Notes: generated by a model not told the origin, from the letters alone. A DNA stretch of 64,000 bases from Asterias amurensis (GCF_032118995.1 NC_092657.1:12045391-12109390); one strand, 5' to 3'. Counted from the first letter of the stretch, positions 10,583-21,269 are shown. Numbers and translations: made by a program.

Positions 10583-11314
10583 TTATGCGCGAACATGACA
10601 TCGTGACTGTAGCCCTGACGTCACACTTAGATGACAGGGGACTCAATCATGTCAAAGTAACCAACTGGTGGGCTTATGGCTGATTTTATACCCAACATCT
10701 AGTAAGCCGATTGAAGCAAGCACTATGCACACTTTTGTTGTGTAAAGATTACCAAACTTTAATGACTCAATTTCGTACGAACATTGGCCAAGCCTTACCT
10801 TACCCAACAGAAAAGTTGACCATTAAATGTGTTTAAAAATGACCAAAATATGTTGGAATAGTTTTACCCAACACCCAATTTCCCATTTTGTTTACAGTGT
10901 ACTAAGCGCGAATTCATGAATGGGAATAAAAGAGGAGTGACTCGTTCTTAAACGTCAGTTTAAAACCTTGCAGGTCGTTGCCGTGCACTTAAGGCCATCA
11001 CACGGCAATTCGACCCTGCCGGTTTTAAACGGCAGTGTAAAAAACCGTCGCTGCCCTTGTTTTGACCGGATATAGCGGATTATTGTAGTTGTGGTAATTT
11101 GTTGGGTATATATTCACATTATTGGATGATGTGTTATTGAGAGTGTAGCGTTACAAATAGTTCAGAGTTTAAATTATCCCGCGGTCGAATACTAAAAAAA
11201 TGTTTTACAATGAAAATGTCTGATTTCGATTGTCTGGAAAGTTCGTGGCTCAAGTCTAAATCCCGGACGATGTTGTGTAAGGTTTTTCCAGTACGTGATT
11301 GGTCAGTTTGAAAC
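10583..11314. repeat. Displaced upstream region with MITE family F, copy 1 (10915-11060)
   Basis: This stretch is the original upstream flank of the small minus-strand gene and is a candidate location for its promoter, though I identify no core element. At 10915-11060 there is a foldback sharing AATGGGAATAAAA, GTTTAAAACCTTGCAGG and CACACGGCAATT with 26449-26620. The remainder (11060-11310) shows nothing recognisable. Confidence 0.6.
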
Positions 11315-12337
11315 TGTAGGTTAGTATATTAGTTGGACAGTATATTTATATGTTACCTACGTAATTAGTTTCCCTATAAATATGTGTGCATAATGACGGC
11401 ACTTCTAGACAATTGGTGGTTTCAGACCTACCAGGTTAATGAACGTGAATGTCAGAAAATGGTGTTGTAAAAAGGGCGCCGATGAGTTGCTCTCGCGTGC
11501 AGTTTAGACTAGGTTAAAACCGGATGGTGAGTTTTTCCCCAATCAAAGTTAACTTGTTGATTAATCTAATTATGTTTTGATAAAACCAAGTCTGTAATTG
11601 TTTATTAGAATTGATAAAGATTGTTATTTATTCATACTATTGTGTAGTTATCGTATATTTCCAGCCAAAACCAGTTCCGAATTTCTAGTTGTCGGAAATA
11701 ATATACGTCATTTTCATACGTGAATCAAATATGGGAATAATTTATTGTCGCCCTTTCCAATTATCTGCCAATCGCTCTTATTAGTTGTTTTGCATTATTA
11801 ATTTCCTAATCCCTATCTTTTCTTAATAAATGAATGAATCTTACTACATCCACCTACTGAACTGCATGTAATTGCCCAGCCTTCATACCAAGTGATCCAA
11901 TTAGCCTGAATTCTACCAATCAACCGTTCCTGATTTACCTTCCTGATTATACTGAACTGATTAAACTCTGATTAAAGAACAATCATCAAATAAGACAGAA
12001 AGCTGACTCCGTTGCTTATTTTTTTCATTTACCATGAACTTCAAACATGACAGGACTGTGCTTATATTATTATCGTCAGTCAAGTGTAAACAGTTTTTGC
12101 ATAACAACAATGCTGTATACAAACACCCAGCATTGTATTCATTTCAAGGAATTTCATGGTCTTGCAAACAGTTCATGATGTTGTGATGTGTGACGTATTT
12201 TGTTTTGTTGTTAGTCTTTTCAATGATGCAGGCCTTATTCGCCTCTCCATTCTCTAATTTATTGTATATTAGCTGACTTTTTTCTTTTTACTTTTAAATT
12301 TACTGTAAAGCACCTGGATTGTTAAAAGAGGCGAAAA
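11315..12337 (-). repeat. Right arm of the ~1-kb inverted repeat pair
   Basis: This is the reverse complement of 90-1140 with substitutions and small indels. Shared blocks include ACGTAATTAGTTTCCCT, GACAATTGGTGGTTTCAGA, GTTCATTAACCTGG and CTCCATTCTCTAA. It ends at GATTGTTAAAAGAGGCG, and a family A MITE follows immediately. Confidence 0.85.
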
Positions 12338-12344
12338 CATGAAA

Positions 12345-12694
12345 ATAAACAATCGTCAAAGACCATGCTTCTCACTTGCTGTATCTCAAACCCGTGAAAA
12401 TTTTAGCTTGATTGGTCGTCGGAGTTGCGAGACAACTATGAAAGAACAAAACACCCTTGTCCCATGAAGTTACGTGCTTTCAGATGTTTGATTTCGGGAC
12501 CTCAAATTCTAAACTTGAGGTCTCGAAATCAAATTCGTGAAAAACTACTTCTTTCTCGAAAACTACTCCACTTCAGAGGGAGCCGTTTCTCACAATGTTT
12601 TATACTACCAACCTCCCCCCATTACTCGTTACCAAGTAAGGTTTTATGCTAATAATTATTTTGACTAATTACCAATAGTGTCCAATGCCTTTAA
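12345..12694. mobile_element. MITE family A, copy 1 (left end missing)
   Basis: The family A core is visible: GTCAAAGACCATGCTTCTCA, then a central stem-loop made of GACCTCAAATTCTAAAC and its complement, GAGGGAGCCGTTTCTCACAA, and the right end ACCAATAGTGTCCAATGCCTTTAA. The left terminal 20 bp is absent where it abuts the 1-kb inverted arm. Confidence 0.85.
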
Positions 12695-13234
12695 AATCAG
12701 TTGATGTCAAATGGAAACATTATCACGCACTACCAATACTGGTACCATTGGACTCTACAAAATAATATGTGTGCGTTTTTCCAGTTGCGCATGAGTGTTT
12801 ATCCAAACATGTAAGTCTATACTTTCATATGCAAATAGGGTTTGCATTTGGGTTTTTCCAGCAGTGTGAAACTACCATTGTGCAAGGGCGTTTCCCCGAT
12901 ACATGCACTGTATATGTAAAAGTGGGGTTTGCTAAAGATAGGAACTGTTGTTGTGCCATTTCAATGTCATTTTGTCTTCTGTTTGCCGGCTATCAGTGAG
13001 TTAAGCAAAGCAGATCAACTGTACGAAGTGAGTTAATTAAAGTAACATCTACAGCTACAGGTAAGACTGTGTTTCACTTGGGTCTTTGCTGTCCTAAATG
13101 ACAGCTCGGACATTGTGAACCAAACTGCTCAAAAGAATTCAGGAATTTTTTTGTTCAATCAAGTACTATATTTGTATTATTGATTTCTCTCTTTGTATTA
13201 AGTTGTATACAAATGCGAATCTGGAGTGTATTTC
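12695..13234. other. Unassigned intergenic sequence
   Basis: I see no gene, repeat match or RNA. A short open frame at 12769-12999 has no recognisable motif and is treated as chance. Confidence 0.5.
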
Positions 13235-13510
13235 TTGAAAATGACACCACATTTGCAAAAATGACATGTTGCTGAAATTGACCACATGAGTGAGACAGAG
13301 ACAAAGTCACAAATCAATTGTGCCAAAATTAGCATATTTGTGTTACTCTATGAACAAAGAATGACACTGTAATTATTAATCATTACCTATGTATTGTTTA
13401 GTACAGATACCGGTAATTTTGGCACATTTGAATTGTGACTTAACCTCATTGTCATTCATGTAACCAATTTAAGCAACATGTCATCATTGCAAAAGTGGTA
13501 TCATTTTAAA
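13235..13510. mobile_element. MITE family G, palindromic copy
   Basis: The left half has ACCACATTTGCAAAAATGAC, ACATGTTGCTG and GACAAAGTCACAAAT, and the right half has the same series inverted (TTTGAATTGTGACTTAAC, AGCAACATGTCATC, TTGCAAAAGTGGTATC). A single half, with the same TTTTAAAGAGGAAC flank, recurs at 58135-58245. Confidence 0.75.
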
Positions 13511-13819
13511 GAGGAACACACCAACTTTGGTTAGTATGGTGTATTTTAGAAGAACTTTTCACTCTGAAGTACTGGTATTATGAAACAAATCATATTGCAA
13601 TTTTTATCCTAACAATATTTAAATTTGGTACTGACAGACACATTTCTCATGTTATTATTATGCATGGTTTATTTATTAAAACACTGGAATACAGCGGCTA
13701 AAAAGCCGAAATGCACAGTTTACAAAATCGTCATTAAAAACATTACTATTAAATTACAAATTTAAATAAAAAATATTGATGTATAAACACACAGGCAACG
13801 CATTTGTGACAGAAACACA

Positions 13820-14215
13820 TTAAAGAGACATGTTGCCCCAGATCGGTCGAGTTGATCACCAAAAAGCGCCCGATATCGTCCCCCACTTAAAACTGCATGC
13901 GGCCGGATAGACAATTCGAGAGTAGAGCAGAATAATCCACACAAACACCCCCCGAAACTGCACGGTCTTCCCCCACGTCGCGAACAAACACGGTCGGCCA
14001 CTCCGCGGAGTGAAAATTTTTACTCCGCAAAATGGCAGACCACGCCAGCTCACAACGCATACAAAAAAACAACATACAACCCCGAGGCATGCCTGCACGG
14101 ACCACCATAGTCTACTCCCAAACCATCCATCCAACCGCAAACCGCAAAGCATTCCATAACAAACGGGTCTCAAACGCCCTCCCAAGACCAACCCGCTCGT
14201 CCTAAGGCAACAAAT
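13820..14215. mobile_element. MITE family B, copy 2 (C-rich, highly diverged)
   Basis: Landmarks of family B are conserved (CAGATCGGTCGAGTTGATC near 13840, GTCGGCCACTCCGCGGAGT at the centre, GTCCTAAGGCAAC at the right). The whole copy is shifted towards C on the plus strand, in both halves of the palindrome: where other copies have runs of T this one has runs of C. TTAA is at 13820-13823; the right TTAA is lost. Confidence 0.82.
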
Positions 14216-15073
14216 CCCACAAAATGTTATGCGTTCCAATGGTAAATTATTCTCCTTGTGTGGATATAACTGCTACATGTCTTAGGCGATAATCATAAAC
14301 AATACCATATTTTGAAATGAAATGTATCCAAACTAGGAGTAAAAAATTTAAAATATTACCTACATTTTCCAAACGATTACAATCCATTCAAAGAGGCAAA
14401 CAAGATTGTTAGCAACTATTTGGACGACAAAATTACCGATCCATTGTACTGAAAATGATATGTTAATATATTTTTTAGAGAAACGTAGGCGGAACACTTT
14501 GAAGAGTGTGGACAATTGTTTTCTCCCATTTGCAAAGCATATAGTTATGTATAGGCAGACATGCTATATTGGGTTCGCAAAGTAGATTAATAATTAATGG
14601 TTATAATACCGAATTAATTATGAACATAGAACTTACATAATACAGCAAGACAGTTTGTTATTTTTGGGGGTATGATGATTGAATTTAATTCAAAGTGTTA
14701 TTTTATCTGATAATGAAGTTTGTTTTTGTTTTATTTCACCAGTGTTTTTCCATAAAACAAACAATCGTGAACAATAGATGGAAATTCTTTCCATAAACTG
14801 GTTAGTATATGTTATTGCAGTTTATTGCCGCACGGGCAGGCAATTTTGATAAAAAAATGTCGGCTAAAAAAAAAAGGACTGTAATGCACAGTTGTTGGTG
14901 TTTCCAAATGACGTCCGTGGTGACCTCAATGAACGCACCCAAACCGCTCTCAATAGTCATTATAACATAGATCAATGCTCTGCAACTAGTAAGTCTGCTG
15001 CCACCAAGTGTCCAAAAGTCATTAACTGGATGATTTAATGAAAATGACACATTTGTTTTTATTCGTATAACAG
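14216..15073. other. Upstream region of the TRIM-like gene
   Basis: No coding sequence is visible. At 14984-15025 there is a half-element match to the MITE at 34091-34243 (AGTCTGCTGCCACC, then CCAAAGTC-like sequence). A polypyrimidine tract ending in CGTATAACAG at 15073 is a plausible splice acceptor, so the 5' UTR of the TRIM-like gene may begin in an exon farther upstream. Confidence 0.5.
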
Positions 15074-15093
15074 GACAGCCAAGTCTCACCAAG

Positions 15094-17124
15094 ATGGCCG
15101 AAGCTGCACTTCACACTGAGACCACTTGCAAGATTAGACATGTACACATCGAATGCCCAATCTGCTTGACTCGGTTCATCGATCCGAAAATCCTGGACTG
15201 CCAGCACAGCTTCTGCTTAAAATGTCTTCAGGAACTTTTAGACAAACATGATCCAAAGACGCGTTTCATCATTTGTCCAGTGTGTAGAGAGAAAACTTCA
15301 ATCCCAGCTAAGGGACCATCGGCTCTTCTCAACTGCTTTCTTTTGAACTCGCTTACTGATGACGTCATCAACCCGAATAGTCCCGAGGTGGACATTAATC
15401 CTCTTGTGTCGATTTGCGAAGGATGCGACGAAGGTCTTGATGCCGTCTCACGGTGTGTTGATTGTGATGCGAATTTTTGCAAGATTTGTTTGGAATACCA
15501 CGCCAAAATAAAATTGAACAGGCATCATCGAGTCGTGAATGCAGCCGGGTCTTCAAATGAAGGATCCAGAGACAAGACAAAAACTTGCCCTACAAAATGC
15601 CGGAAACACACTGATCAGGAACTGTGTTTTTACTGTGAAACGTGTGATTTACTCGTGTGTCCTAAATGTGCGGTGCTCGATCACCGATCGTGCGACCACA
15701 ACCTTTCTGAAATCAATGATTCCATTCGATCGTATCGTCTAGCTGTTGAAGAGGCTTTTATGAAGTTTGATGAATGTCGCAAGCAATTTCAAAAAGTTGA
15801 TGACTCTATCAAACACTCACAGCAAAGATTACAGACCATGGTAGACCAGGCTCTTCGAGATATTGTGGCTAAGGAGGAAAAGGAAATTGCCAAAATCAGC
15901 AAAGCATCTCGCCTCCTTCAAGACAGAATAACTCAAATTGGTCAAGCTAGAGGTGAGGAATTCGCCAGATTACAAATCAGCAATAGCGATAAGATGAGCC
16001 GTGCAGAGCAGATCGTAGCTTCAGTCAACGACTTGATGCAACATGCTGATGACTTTGAGCTGCTGGACCTCAAGCCAAAGGTCATGCACAACTTGACATT
16101 TCACAAAGAGCTCCAGTTTCAAACAGTGCAACATAGCAAGTCATTCATAGGGTTCAAAGGTCATGATGTCGTCTCTGATGCGGATATCGGTGAAATACTA
16201 CGGGAAGAGAAGTGGGAGGTGAAGACAGAGTTTGGTAAAGAAGGGGAAGGTGAGGGGGAATTCAAGTTGGCATGGGACGTTGCTTGTTTAAGCAACGATG
16301 ACATCATCGTTACTGATTTGGAACGGCGGATATTATCAAAATTTACATCGAGTGGTAGTCACAAATCTCAAGGTGTACAAAGTAGAACAGAAGATGGACA
16401 ACTACAAGACCCTGCCGGTGTTGCGGTGACCTCTGATGACCTGCTTCTGGTTGCTGACGGACAGGATGTAAAGGTTTATGATAGCGAACTGCGATTTATT
16501 CGTAAGTTCAGACCATCACGGAATCAAGTCGAGGGGCAGTCAGATAGTATACTCGCTGGTATTGCTGTTGACAAGAAAGATCGTATTGCAGTGGCTGACT
16601 GTGAGAGAAAGGTAATATATCTTCATAACAAGGATGGATCCAGCATTTCCATAATACATCATGATGGTATTGGCGTCATCGGCAGTCCAAGGTTTATGTC
16701 TGTTAACAGCAAGGAACTACTGATCTTTACAAACCGCGATGAGTCGAAACTAGTTTGTGTGGATTTCATGGGAAACGAGGTGTTCAATATCAGCACCTCC
16801 ATTGACGGCAAACCTGTAAAGCCTAACGATGTGTGTTGTGATGGTGCTGGGGATATATATGCGTGTATCTTTTGCGATGATGGTGATGGTGATGGTGATG
16901 ATGATGGTGATGGTGATGGTGATGGTGATGGTGATGATGATGGTGATGGTGATGATGATGATGATGGTGATGACTTTTGTGAGATACATCATTACGATCC
17001 ATCAGGTGAGCACATCGGCTGTGTAGCACGTGGCTTGAACAAACCTCTAGGCATGACTTTTTCTCCAACCGGTGACCTCATCGTGGCTGATTTGAAATCA
17101 GTCAAGATATTGCATCGCGTGTGA
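15094..17124 (+). CDS. TRIM-like E3 ubiquitin ligase: RING, two B-boxes, coiled coil, propeller
   Basis: This intronless 676-residue protein has an N-terminal C3HC4 RING (C21, C24, C36, H38, C41, C44, C61, C64), a first B-box (about 108-145), a second B-box (about 165-203), a coiled coil (about 215-330), and a C-terminal NHL/propeller-type region (about 385-676) with repeats such as GVAVTSDDLLLVADGQDVKV and GMTFSPTGDLIVADLKSVKI. RING domains recruit E2 enzymes; the propeller is expected to bind substrate or RNA. The architecture resembles TRIM56/TRIM2/3/71-type families; I cannot choose one. It has no filamin domain. The start AAGATGG has a good context, and a splice acceptor lies 21 bp upstream. 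A tract of about 33 Asp and Gly residues (about 594-627) is encoded by a GATGGT microsatellite and looks like a recent expansion in a propeller loop. Confidence 0.9.
   Translation: MAEAALHTETTCKIRHVHIECPICLTRFIDPKILDCQHSFCLKCLQELLDKHDPKTRFIICPVCREKTSIPAKGPSALLNCFLLNSLTDDVINPNSPEVDINPLVSICEGCDEGLDAVSRCVDCDANFCKICLEYHAKIKLNRHHRVVNAAGSSNEGSRDKTKTCPTKCRKHTDQELCFYCETCDLLVCPKCAVLDHRSCDHNLSEINDSIRSYRLAVEEAFMKFDECRKQFQKVDDSIKHSQQRLQTMVDQALRDIVAKEEKEIAKISKASRLLQDRITQIGQARGEEFARLQISNSDKMSRAEQIVASVNDLMQHADDFELLDLKPKVMHNLTFHKELQFQTVQHSKSFIGFKGHDVVSDADIGEILREEKWEVKTEFGKEGEGEGEFKLAWDVACLSNDDIIVTDLERRILSKFTSSGSHKSQGVQSRTEDGQLQDPAGVAVTSDDLLLVADGQDVKVYDSELRFIRKFRPSRNQVEGQSDSILAGIAVDKKDRIAVADCERKVIYLHNKDGSSISIIHHDGIGVIGSPRFMSVNSKELLIFTNRDESKLVCVDFMGNEVFNISTSIDGKPVKPNDVCCDGAGDIYACIFCDDGDGDGDDDGDGDGDGDGDDDGDGDDDDDGDDFCEIHHYDPSGEHIGCVARGLNKPLGMTFSPTGDLIVADLKSVKILHRV
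16878..16973 (+). repeat. GATGGT/GATGAT microsatellite inside the TRIM-like CDS
   Basis: An in-frame run of GAT and GGT codons encodes alternating Asp and Gly. The period of 3/6 keeps the frame whatever the copy number, so its length is probably polymorphic. The complementary strand reads as poly-His, which is an artefact. Confidence 0.95.
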
Positions 17125-17149
17125 GTGTAATAACCAAGACGGCACTTAC

Positions 17150-17215
17150 ACCCCCACAAGACGCGCTCTCCACCAGTAGGAATAGCGAAACTGTCTGAGG
17201 TATTTGTGAATGTTT
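17150..17215 (-). repeat. Dispersed repeat E, copy 1, in the TRIM 3' region
   Basis: GCGCTCTCCACCAGTAGGAA, ATAGCGAAACTGTCTGAGGT and ATTTGTGAATGTTTA are the reverse complement of a segment at 24284-24340, and of 26034-26110. It begins only 26 bp after the stop codon of the TRIM-like gene. Confidence 0.75.
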
Positions 17216-17596
17216 ATTAATTGAAGTAACTGGTGGTGTTATTCCTTACAAGTTTAAAACAAGTTTGCGTACAGTTTTAACTTCAGAGATGTAATTTAAA
17301 TCATTGAGAACTCTAGGGTGCCTCCTTCACACGTGTTTAAAATACTCTAAACCACACATTTTCAGCTTCAATTTGTAATACACGCAAGCATTTGTAAACC
17401 AATGTAAGCATTAACAAACAAACTTGTAGACTGCTCATTTGAGTAATCTGGGAGGTTTTGATTGTTAACCCTAACCATCCCAGGCCTGCCAAAATCACAG
17501 ATTGTATTGTTGGAATTTGGGTGGTTTAGTACTGTGACAACTGGCTTTGCTGTTAGACTATGAATGGTTGAGTACCAATGAGTCAAGGTACTACTG
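17216..17596. other. Unassigned sequence, probably 3' UTR or intergenic
   Basis: No gene or known repeat is visible. AATAAA-like polyadenylation words occur only farther downstream, near 17864 and 17904. Confidence 0.4.
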
Positions 17597-17712
17597 ATGG
17601 ACTTTGGCTGAGTGTGGAAGGTGGTAGTGTGTAGTTTGCAACAGTGTTGGACTTTGGCTTAGTGTGGAAGGTGGTAGTGTGTAGTTTGTAACAGTGTTGG
17701 ACTTTGGCTGAG
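17597..17712. repeat. 58-bp tandem repeat, two full units and a partial third
   Basis: TGGACTTTGGCTGAGTGTGG followed by AAGGTGGTAGTGTGTAGTTT and an AACAGTGT spacer repeats with two substitutions between units. The third unit stops after TTGGCTGAG. Confidence 0.92.
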
Positions 17713-17921
17713 AATTAGGGTATACATGTACACCATGGAATTTACATGGTTCAGTGGGTACGCTTTGACTTCTATTGGGAGGGACTAGTTCAGTGGTTAA
17801 GTGCTTTGTTGGGTGCACTTAATTACCATTATCTAAACATTGACAACCTGCTGTTGTAATAAACAAATGATAAAGGCAGCAACCATGGTGATCTAAACCA
17901 AGCAATAAAAAACACTGGTCT

Positions 17922-18188
17922 ATGATACAACGCAACGAAACACTCCCGGGAATCTATCCGGATCCCCCCTTCATTGCATACAGAACATACCAAAACATAC
18001 GAGAACAAATGTTTAGAGCTAAACTAAACCAGAGTCTAACCGACTCAACTTCCCAACAGCTCAGTCATACGTCACATGATTCAGTATTTATTGACGATCC
18101 TGATGACACGCTTGACATCCTAGTTTCTCTACTAGATGAACAATTCACCAATGGTCAGGAGTTCACAAATTCACAACCTTCACCCTGA
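17922..18188 (+). pseudogene. Possible retroelement polymerase C-terminal fragment
   Basis: An 88-residue frame contains PDPPFIAYRTYQNIREQMFRAKL. This resembles the Pro-Pro-x-(I/V)-(A/S)-Tyr-(R/K) ... Leu-(V/F)-Arg-Ala-Lys-Leu segment that ends the polymerase of Penelope-like and some LINE elements. The rest (STSQQLSHTSHDSVF and an acidic tail) has no recognisable feature. It precedes the piggyBac remnant but does not obviously belong to it. The call rests on one motif. Confidence 0.3.
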
Positions 18189-18485
18189 ACCTAACGGCCA
18201 ACACAACCCACAATCTTTCTTTCTCTCTTGAGATTGGAGACATATAAATTCAATCTGAATCACCCACACCGCAACTGAAGAGTGCACGAAAATATTATTG
18301 CTATAATTATGAAGGGGATCTGAAAAAAATATCCCCGCGGTCTCACCCCGACCCACACAAACCAATGACGCAACCGTCAGAACGGCTTCCTCGGTTACCC
18401 CAAATACATCCACACACCACACACTCTACGGTCAACCCAACTGACAGAGATATATTTAAACTGACATGGGTCCCACCCATACACC

Positions 18486-20010
18486 TTGCAAACATTTATG
18501 TTGAACAAACCTATGGTATCAAGTCAACAGTCTCAAAATGTCACTGAAGTGGACAGCGCCATCAATTATTTACCATGTTGTGAAGAGGAGTCGGCCATGG
18601 AGGGAGAAGAAGAGGCTAGGCCTGACGACACAGGAGAGGACGAGGGAGACAGTGGGGATGAATGGGGTGCGGGGCCCGTACAAAAGCCACGACAAAAGCG
18701 GAGAAAGAAGACCTTCATCGAGCCCGACTCGGATGACGACCCGGACCCTCCACCTGTATACCAAGAAGACCATGCTCCACACGAGGGAGGCTTTGACGAG
18801 AACTCTTGAAGACGTCAACATTCGCAACTTTAAGGGAAAGCGACCTAGTGGACCAACCTTCAAGAAGAAGAAGGTTCCAATCACCTACTTCTTGAAGTTT
18901 TTCCCTCTCTCTCTCTCCTTCAGAGGGTGGTTACTTGGACCAATGTGAACCTAACTGCAAGCCACAAGTTCCGTACCACTATTCACGAGGTCAAAGCGTG
19001 GTTCGGCATCCACATGCTGATGGGCCTTGTCAAGATCAACGATTACAAGAATTATTGGTCAACTCATCCCGGGCTCCAGAACAGACTGATCGCAACAACG
19101 ATGAAGCGAAATCGGTTCGACACGCTCAACCAGCACATCGCTCGTAATGACCTTGCCAAAGACCCCGAGCTCATCCGTGACAAGGCCCATCGGTATCTGA
19201 CGAAGAAACGGAACCCACTATACCCCCTCCAGCCTTTGTGGGACAAGATACGCCGACGGTGCCTGCAGAATTACCGACCCAACCGTGAGCTGGCTATGTG
19301 AGGCAATGATTCGCTTCAGAGGGTTTAAAGCCAGCATAAGGAAAGGACATTCTTTATGCCACTGAAACCGATTCCCGCTGTCTTTAAAATCTATGCTCTG
19401 GCAGAATCTTCAACCGGTTACTTCTTCAACTTCATGACACACCCTCCTGGCGACCAACCAGCAAAGATGACGGACATTGCAATGGCCGTTGCAAAGCACC
19501 ACCTGAATGTGTACCACCACATCTTCACAGATAAACTGTACACTTCAGTAGGTCTTGCACGGTCATTGCATACCAAACGTACCTACCTCATATCAGATGT
19601 TAAATTTGCATCGGGGATAAGAATATTAATTTTAGTTTTTACCCATACACCGATGTGTGTTAGCACTGTATACTCAGTACTTTCCCGAGTCCTGTGAAAA
19701 AATATCACAGGCATGTTACTCGGGTGGGATTCGAACCCACGACCCTTGCAATTCTAGAGCAGTGTCTTACCAACTAGACTACCGAGGTTGCCCGGCAGCT
19801 AGAGGCAGTTCGAATCCTATGTTTTGGCAGCGGGTACCGCAACGATATATCAGATGTTAAATTTGCATCGGGGATAAAGAAAATTAATGTTTTTCAATTA
19901 TGTTGGCAATGTGCACAATATCCTGCGGTATCCCCCCGGTAAGCTAAAGGCGAATGAATAGGCAGTGTGCTCGTGACATACCGAGTAAACAGCGAACGTG
20001 AGTTGAGACA
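18486..20010 (+). pseudogene. piggyBac-type transposase remnant
   Basis: An acidic N-terminal segment (GEEEARPDDTGEDEGDSGDE), then EVKAWFGIHMLMGLVKINDY with YWSTHPGL and MKRNRFDTL, then a catalytic-core block MPLKPIPAVFKIYALAESST with VYHHIFTDKLYTSVGLARSL, match DDE_Tnp_1_7 (piggyBac) in order. The frame is disrupted: the N-terminal part is separated from the helical block by a frame change near 18810-18930, and the helical block ends in a stop near 19300, before the EAMIRFRG motif that normally continues it. A SINE at 19621-19846 interrupts the catalytic region, and PGKLKANE beyond it appears to be the continuation. No terminal inverted repeats were found. It is long dead. Confidence 0.8.
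19621..19846 (-). mobile_element. tRNA-derived SINE inserted in piggyBac
   Basis: On the minus strand a tRNA-like head carries box A (TAGTCTAGTTGG) and box B (GGTTCGAATCC) with tRNA spacing, followed by a unique body (ACTGAGTATACAGTGCTAAC, ACATCGGTGTATGGG) and an A-rich tail. It is flanked by an exact 31-bp target duplication at 19590-19620 and 19847-19877 (ATATCAGATG through GGGATAA). The target lies in the piggyBac remnant. Confidence 0.93.
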
Positions 20011-20685
20011 GTCCTGCACTGTTTGTGTTACTTGGTATTAAATTGTTTGGTGAAACTAATGCGGGTATATTTTGACTGTCTAAAAAGGGTTAATTAAACA
20101 AGATTGGAACTGGCCACTAAAGTTTGTTATGTTTATTTATCTAAAGAACAGATCAGATAAATGCTAAACGGAATGCTTGTAGATGAAGAAGCAACACAAT
20201 ACTAAAAAAGTTATAAAATGTTTTAACGATCGTAATCTGAAATATTTGTTGGAAAACCCATAAAATAATTAGTTTTTGGTTTGACAAAATTGATTTCAAT
20301 ATTGCTTCTCATTTAACTTTCCCGCATACAAAGTACTATACTTGAACATTTTGTTAAACCCTCGTTCTTCTGAGGAAAAGCTATTTTGAAAGAGACAGAA
20401 CAATCAAGTCACTCTGTTGTGAGCAAACTATGATTACAAGGAGACTAAAAATGCCTTCGACAAAGAAAGTGCAGCTGCTCATCGGTTATAACATAAACAT
20501 GTATAATACAGTATTGAAAGTGTAAGCCTAAACAAAAGTACACCATGTTGATTTTGATTCAATACAACAGCAACATCATTTTGGATTGTTTGACAATTGC
20601 ATTGAGAAGAAAATGACATCTTACGTTTATTTCCGAGTGGTGAGAGGTGTTGAACAGATTATGTAGACGTGAGAGACTCAACGTG
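20011..20685. other. Unassigned intergenic sequence
   Basis: AT-rich sequence without a recognisable gene, tRNA or repeat. A short phrase (AACGTGAGTTGAGACAGTCC near 19990) resembles 30801-30824, suggesting a shared dispersed repeat at the boundary. Confidence 0.4.
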
Positions 20686-21067
20686 TTAAAGGCAGTGGAC
20701 ACTATTGGTAATTGTCAAAGACTAGCCTTCACAGTTGGTGTCAACATATGCATAAAATAACAAACCTGTGAAAATATGAGCTCACTCGGTCATCGAAGTT
20801 GCGAGATAATAATGAAAGACAAATAACCCTTCTCACACGAAGTTATGTGCGTTTAGATGGTTGATTTCGAGACCTCAAGTTCTAAACTTGAGGTCTTGAA
20901 ATCAAATCCGTGGAAAATTACATCTGTCTCTAAAACTACGGCACTTCAGAGGGAGCCGTTTCTCATAATGTTTTATATTATCAACCTCTCCCCATTACTT
21001 GTAATCAAGAAAGGTTTAATGATAATAACTATTTTCAGAAACTACCAATAGTGTCCACTGCCTTTAA
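20686..21067. mobile_element. MITE family A, copy 2 (complete)
   Basis: This is the best-preserved copy: TTAA, then AGGCAGTGGACACTATTGGT at the left and ACCAATAGTGTCCACTGCCT plus TTAA at the right. The centre has the GAGACCTCAAGTTC/GAACTTGAGGTCTTG stem. It is 382 bp long and non-coding. Confidence 0.93.
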
Positions 21068-21269
21068 CAGTTTGTTTCGGTCAAGCATTGTTTACCACAT
21101 GTCGATAAAAATCGCTAACCAAGTTGTGTGTTAATGGTCATGAAGAAATGATTTCTGACATCAGTGAAAAAAGCATTTGTTGGTGTGTGAGTGTTTAATA
21201 AACTAAACTTTAAAGAAGGATGGGTTATTTAAATACACTTATTTTGTTAATCTTGAAGACCACTCTTCT

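Noticed and set aside
90-12337. Module with long inverted ends as a Polinton/Maverick
   Set aside because: No protein-primed polymerase, integrase, ATPase or capsid-type gene is visible. The only large coding element inside is a DIRS insertion, and the arms lack a clear target duplication.
16750-17068. Minus-strand frames with poly-His and Ile/Thr runs
   Set aside because: These are complements of the Asp/Gly microsatellite in the TRIM-like coding sequence.
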